Below the pieces are notes generated by a model that worked only from the letters and a program-made list of their open reading frames with translations, was not told the origin of the DNA and made no database searches. A stretch of DNA of 8,520 nucleotides. Source: Actinomycetota bacterium (GTDB lineage Bacteria > Actinomycetota > Coriobacteriia > Anaerosomatales > JAHIQC01). The position numbers were made by a program, and so were the translations under genes. This document shows, one piece after another, positions 5,589 to 8,520 of this stretch (position 1 is the stretch's first letter; each line of letters starts with the position of its first letter). Location of the stretch: NCBI GenBank assembly GCA_018902765.1, contig JAHIQC010000112.1, positions 1 to 8,520 on the forward strand, given 5' to 3'.

Positions 5589-6860
5589 CTAGCGCCCTCT
5601 CGCTGGTGCCGGGCGCGATGGTGACGCGACCTTCGTGTCTGCGGCCGGGCTTGCGAGTTGCCGCTCGAGGTCGATGAAGGCTTCGATGACTTCGGTCGCC
5701 TCGAAAGCGCGATTGCGCTTGCCCACGGTGACCTGACGCACGACGCCTGACTCCAGCAACTCGTGCATTGCACGGTTGACGGCGCCAAAACTGCGATCGA
5801 GCAGACGGCTCGCTCCTCCCACGGTCACGACCGGAGCCCCAGGCAGCGCGCGGAGCAGCAGGTCGGTGGATGAGCCGCTGCGGACCCTGCCTATCCGCTC
5901 ACGCCAGGAGGCCTCCAACGATCGCATCCGGCCCTCAAACTCATCGGCATCTGAGACCGCACGGATACATGCGCCCGAAAACATGCCCACCCATGCGTTG
6001 ACGCCCTCCATCGCCCCCTGCGATGCGGCATCACCCACATAGCGATACGCGCTCAGCGCCTCGATGTAGTCGCCGGCCAATGTTGCGAGGACCAGTGACA
6101 CCGGCGGCACGATGCGCGGGGCCAGGCCTCTGCGCCGCAGAACGAGATGGATCAGGGCTCGCCCGGTCCGTCCGTTGCCGTCCACGAACGGGTGGATCGT
6201 CTCGAACTGCGCATGCGCGATCGCGGCCTGAGCGACGGGCGGCAAAGAGTCCGTGTTGCAGAACTCGCATAGGTCGGCGAGCAACTCCTCAACGAGCTGG
6301 GGCCCAGGCGGGACGAACTGGGCCGTGCATGGGTTGTAGTTGCTTCCGCCTATCCAGCTCTGTTCGGTTCGCACCTGCCCGCCGAAATGCTCGTTGTGAG
6401 TGCCCTTGAGCAGACTGCCATGAATCTGTCGGATCGTGTCCGGCGTTATCACCGAACCCTCTCCCGAGAGCTCAACCGCCCTGACCATAGCATCCACATT
6501 GCCGAGGACCTCGGCAGCCGTGACATCGGTCGTTGCACCGTCCAGCTCCCTCGCCGCCTCGGCTTCGAGCAGCCGTCTTGGCCCGATCACGAGACCCTCG
6601 ATCCGCGACGAGGCGACCGACTCGGCCCTCAAGAACATACGCGCCAGCACCTCGGTGTCCGCGAGCGTACTGGCATCGGTGTTCAGGCGCTGGATTGCCC
6701 TCTCAGCGTCCGCGACATCCGCTGCCGTCTCACCGTCCAACACAAAGCCGCGTCCCATGAGGCGATCTGGGACATACGTCGCATATTCGCAGGGGCGGCG
6801 GTCTCTTCTGGTGAGGCCGTTTGGCTCCGGACCCCATATCTGGTTGATGTACTCGCCCAT
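5589..6860 (-). CDS. Fic-domain protein 2 (putative AMPylase, class II self-inhibited, C-terminal winged helix)
   Basis: The 423-residue protein starts at an ATG with AAGGG upstream. The N-terminal Fic_N region includes the inhibitory motif S84-S-R-I-E88-G89, so the antitoxin-like helix is built in. The core Fic domain has AHAQFETIHPFVDGNGRTGR with the catalytic loop at 223-234, all expected residues present. Residues ~335-390 (LLLRALPGAPVVTVGGASRL, FGAVNRAMHELLESGVV) resemble a winged helix in which SFGAVNRAM is the recognition-helix region. A 20-residue Pro/Ala/Ser-rich tail (SPAADTKVASPSRPAPARGR) follows. It differs substantially from Fic1 outside the motifs, so it is a separate lineage and not a recent duplicate. 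Its stop lies 20 bases from the convergent CcmF fragment. A long palindrome lies 46 bases upstream. The protein target is unknown. Confidence 0.93.
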   Translation of the reverse strand: MGEYINQIWGPEPNGLTRRDRRPCEYATYVPDRLMGRGFVLDGETAADVADAERAIQRLNTDASTLADTEVLARMFLRAESVASSRIEGLVIGPRRLLEAEAARELDGATTDVTAAEVLGNVDAMVRAVELSGEGSVITPDTIRQIHGSLLKGTHNEHFGGQVRTEQSWIGGSNYNPCTAQFVPPGPQLVEELLADLCEFCNTDSLPPVAQAAIAHAQFETIHPFVDGNGRTGRALIHLVLRRRGLAPRIVPPVSLVLATLAGDYIEALSAYRYVGDAASQGAMEGVNAWVGMFSGACIRAVSDADEFEGRMRSLEASWRERIGRVRSGSSTDLLLRALPGAPVVTVGGASRLLDRSFGAVNRAMHELLESGVVRQVTVGKRNRAFEATEVIEAFIDLERQLASPAADTKVASPSRPAPARGR

Positions 6861-6905
6861 GACTCTGACCCTTCATGGCGGTGGGCGGACCTTCAATACT
6901 CACGA

Positions 6906-6942
6906 CTCATATTGTAGTTTACTCGAAAAGCTACAATATGAG
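6906..6942. promoter_or_regulatory. Long palindromic operator upstream of fic2
   Basis: CTCATATTGTAG (6906-6917) and CTACAATATGAG (6931-6942) are perfect 12-base inverted repeats separated by 13 bases. Allowing one mismatch, the arms extend to 15 bases (6906-6920 and 6928-6942) with a 7-base centre. The sequence is AT-rich in GC-rich surroundings. It contains TACAAT on both strands, so a -10-like box occurs in either direction, though no strong -35 accompanies it. Position 46-82 bases upstream of the fic2 ATG suits an operator overlapping the fic2 promoter. A transcribed hairpin is a weaker alternative, as no T-run follows. Confidence 0.68.
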
Positions 6943-6995
6943 ACATGCGTAGTGGAGGTTATGGCACAAAGTGCAATATGCCGCCGGGCGTCGCG

Positions 6996-7679
6996 CTACT
7001 TGGCCTCGCCGATCTCATAGGGGAGCTCAAAGGTGTCGGCGGGGATCTCTGCATCGATCTGTGGCGGGTCGAATGCGTAGACGCTGGTTACGAGGTCGTC
7101 GTCGGACTCAGGCGCACGGCTGTTGGTGCGCACGACCGTCTTCACGATTCTCGTGTCATCGGCATACACGACGAGGTCTTCGAGATAGAAGCTCTGGCTC
7201 GCGCCCTCGACATTCCACAGCTTCTTCACGGACAACGTGTACGCCGTGAGGTCGCCCTCGGCAACGCCCTCGCCGAGTTTCCACTCGTCGGGCCCGTTGA
7301 ATATCCACTGATGCATCTCGGGCAGGGCGTATGAGATCTCGCAGACCTCGTCTTCGGTACGGCAGTAGTAGAGCTTCTCGCCGTCAGGACTGATCATGTT
7401 GATACGAACCGAACCGTCCGCGTTGAACCACGTCAAACGGTAGCGGTCACCATCGAACCAGTACTCGATCTTGTCTTGCTTCTGCTCCTGGCCGCTTGTG
7501 AAGGTGAGCGTCCCGTGCTTGCGCGTGGCATCCAGAAACGTCGTCACCGCTTCTTTGGACGTGGCCGCGACAGGAGTCTTCTCTGCAATGGAATCCGGGC
7601 TCTTGGAGCATCCAAAGGCCATGAGTGCAGCGGCCAGCAGTGCCCCCAGTAAACATACGATCAGCAGTGTACGGCGCAT
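6996..7679 (-). CDS. Lipoprotein with LolA/MucB-like domain
   Basis: The 227-residue protein has an N-terminal lipoprotein signal: basic MRR, a hydrophobic stretch 4-22, then AFGC with the lipidated cysteine at 24, followed by a polar linker rich in Ser/Thr/Ala. The body (about 40-220) has repeated strand patterns such as KIEYWFDGDRYRLTWF, INMISPDGEKLYYC, AYTLSVKKLWNV and FYLEDLVVYADDTRIVKTVV. This is the half-barrel style of LolA/MucB-like periplasmic proteins, which hold hydrophobic ligands or sense envelope state. The exact family and role are not recognised. AGGA (7687-7690 on this strand) sits 7 bases before the ATG. The product would be exported and anchored to the outer face of the membrane. 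It is transcribed toward fic2, which follows on the same strand after 135 bases, but fic2 has its own putative control region. Confidence 0.82.
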   Translation of the reverse strand: MRRTLLIVCLLGALLAAALMAFGCSKSPDSIAEKTPVAATSKEAVTTFLDATRKHGTLTFTSGQEQKQDKIEYWFDGDRYRLTWFNADGSVRINMISPDGEKLYYCRTEDEVCEISYALPEMHQWIFNGPDEWKLGEGVAEGDLTAYTLSVKKLWNVEGASQSFYLEDLVVYADDTRIVKTVVRTNSRAPESDDDLVTSVYAFDPPQIDAEIPADTFELPYEIGEAK

Positions 7680-7722
7680 CGCACTGTCCTTTCCTTGGAA
7701 GACGGAGCAGTCCTTGGGTAGT

Positions 7723-7752
7723 TAGCCGAGTGCAGGCCCCCCTGCTCGGCTA
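7723..7752 (-). other. Hairpin in the leader of the lipoprotein gene
   Basis: TAGCCGAG (7723-7730) pairs with CTCGGCTA (7745-7752). After a 2-base bulge (TG), CAGG (7733-7736) pairs with CCTG (7741-7744) around a CCCC loop. No T-run follows on either strand, so it is not a standard terminator. It lies 44 bases before the lipoprotein ATG, in a possible 5' leader, and could be an mRNA-stabilising or regulatory structure. It may also be an operator. Confidence 0.4.
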
Positions 7753-7844
7753 GTCTGACATGAGGATACCTAATAGAAATGACCGGATGCCCAGAATCGC
7801 CAAGAATGCCCCTCCGTCAAGGATATATCGCCGTCTGGGTTCCC

Positions 7845-7873
7845 TTGGCAAAAGGACACTTGTCTGCTAATGT
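7845..7873 (+). promoter_or_regulatory. Promoter of the AAA_14/DUF4143-type ATPase gene
   Basis: TTGGCA (7845-7850) and TAATGT (7868-7873) are separated by exactly 17 bases, with the start codon 21 bases beyond the -10. The inverted repeat at 7852-7879 covers the spacer and -10, so a bound protein would block the polymerase. Confidence 0.65.
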
Positions 7874-7879
7874 GTCCTT
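7852..7879. promoter_or_regulatory. Inverted repeat (operator candidate) over the ATPase promoter
   Basis: AAGGACAC (7852-7859) and GTGTCCTT (7872-7879) form a perfect 8-base inverted repeat with a 12-base gap. It overlaps the promoter spacer and -10 box. The spacing places the half-sites about two helical turns apart (20 bases), as for a dimeric repressor. No regulator gene for it is visible in the window. Confidence 0.6.
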
Positions 7880-7894
7880 GCTGAAAGGAAACAC

Positions 7895-8520
7895 ATGAAC
7901 GCAATCGAGCAGCTGATAGTCGACTTTCAGGAACGTCCACTCCCCGCAGTCAGCCCAAGGCTCACGGCCCTTCCTGATGCATCGAACATGGCCCGAGTCA
8001 TCATAGGAATGCGCCGGTCGGGCAAGACCTACCTGCTATTCCAGGAGATGCAGCGGCTCCTTGATGCGGGCGTCGAGAGGAACCGCCTCCTCTACGTCAA
8101 CTTCGAAGACGATCGCTTGCGACCATTCGGGCCCGATGTGCTCGATCAAACACTCGAGGCGTTCTACCGGCAAAATCCCGCCGCGCGCTCCACTGACGCA
8201 TACCTGTTCCTCGATGAGATCCAAGTGGTCGACGGCTGGTCGCGTTTCGCGCGCCGTGTCCTCGACACCGAATCGGCACGCCTCTACGTGTCCGGGTCGT
8301 CGGCCAAGATGCTCTCGACCGAAGTCGCCACCGAGTTCCGCGGACGTGGCTTCACAGTCGAACTGCTTCCGATGAGCTTCGCGGAGGCACTGCTGTACTC
8401 CGATGTCGAGCCCCCAACGGCAAGGCCCGGATCGCGCATGCGATCACAGCTGGAGGCGGCATTCACGGACTACCTGCGAGTCGGTGGGTTTCCCGATGTG
8501 CAGGGATTAGTCGACGCCGA
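7895..8520 (+). CDS. AAA_14/DUF4143-type ATPase, N-terminal part (3' end outside window)
   Basis: The frame is open from ATG 7895 to the window end (208 codons visible). AAAGGAA (7884-7890) supplies the ribosome site. A Walker A motif GMRRSGKT (38-45) is followed by FEDDR (70-74), a Walker B motif YLFLDEIQ (103-110), the sensor region YVSGSSAKML (131-140), EFRGR (147-151), ELLPMSFAEAL (156-166) and YLRVGGFPDV (193-202). This order is characteristic of the ATPase family annotated AAA_14 plus DUF4143, which usually totals roughly 380-450 residues, so the DUF4143 half lies beyond the window. These proteins are common, patchily distributed cytoplasmic ATPases without a settled biological role; they occur in accessory regions. 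The promoter with a tight inverted repeat suggests regulated expression. Confidence 0.9.
   Translation, partial: MNAIEQLIVDFQERPLPAVSPRLTALPDASNMARVIIGMRRSGKTYLLFQEMQRLLDAGVERNRLLYVNFEDDRLRPFGPDVLDQTLEAFYRQNPAARSTDAYLFLDEIQVVDGWSRFARRVLDTESARLYVSGSSAKMLSTEVATEFRGRGFTVELLPMSFAEALLYSDVEPPTARPGSRMRSQLEAAFTDYLRVGGFPDVQGLVDA

Noticed and set aside
6436..7020. 194-codon plus-strand open frame opposite fic2, ending with a short peptide after a GGAGG-ATG at 6954-6963
   Set aside because: It is antisense to the clearly coding fic2 for most of its length, and its composition reflects the opposite strand. The GGAGG is only 2 bases from the ATG, and the remainder is 19 codons.
6945..7334. 129-codon plus-strand frame beginning just after the fic2 palindrome
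   Set aside because: It is almost wholly antisense to the lipoprotein gene, and no ribosome site precedes its ATG.
1..8520. Transposase, integrase, tRNA or attachment-site signals that would define a mobile element
   Set aside because: None were found on reading either strand; the accessory character rests only on broken genes, composition and gene families.

Overview
The window looks like high-GC actinobacterial DNA. Codon use is strongly GC-ending in most genes, and the first gene carries the triple cell-wall-binding repeat 2 array typical of actinobacterial and firmicute surface proteins. Together with a membrane 4Fe-4S protein, a flavodoxin-type protein and a cytochrome c maturation fragment, this suggests an anaerobic actinobacterium, possibly of the Coriobacteriia. 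That placement is an inference, because there is no rRNA or other marker gene here. No stretch longer than about 220 bases lacks a gene.

Left part (1-3443): the 3' end of a secreted, cell-wall-anchored protein (an Ig-like domain followed by three cell-wall-binding repeats) ends at a clear intrinsic terminator. Next comes a probable two-gene operon: a TetR-family regulator with a WHG-type C-terminal domain overlaps by 4 bases (ATGA) the gene for a polytopic membrane protein with two 4Fe-4S clusters. A flavodoxin-fold protein is encoded convergently, and its stop codon directly abuts that of the iron-sulfur gene.

Middle part (3562-6942): this is an accessory patchwork. Two Fic-domain proteins lie on the minus strand. 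Both have a complete HPFxDGNGRxGR active site, an N-terminal self-inhibitory SxxxEG motif and a C-terminal winged-helix-like region. Between them are two pieces of broken redox genes on the plus strand. One is a decayed second copy of the iron-sulfur gene's 3' end, with a 38-codon internal deletion and one cluster cysteine changed to Arg. The other is the detached C-terminal end of a CcmF-type heme lyase. Symmetric repeats cover the probable promoter regions of both fic genes.

Right part (6996-8520): a minus-strand lipoprotein with a LolA/MucB-like body faces away from a plus-strand AAA_14/DUF4143-type ATPase that runs off the window. The ATPase has a good promoter overlaid by a perfect 8-base inverted repeat.

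Reading: a respiratory / cytochrome c maturation neighbourhood appears to have been rearranged and filled with self-contained, probably self-regulated accessory genes (fic1, fic2, AAA_14 ATPase). Each has its own promoter with palindromic sequence. Whether the three work together as a stress or defence module cannot be decided from sequence alone.
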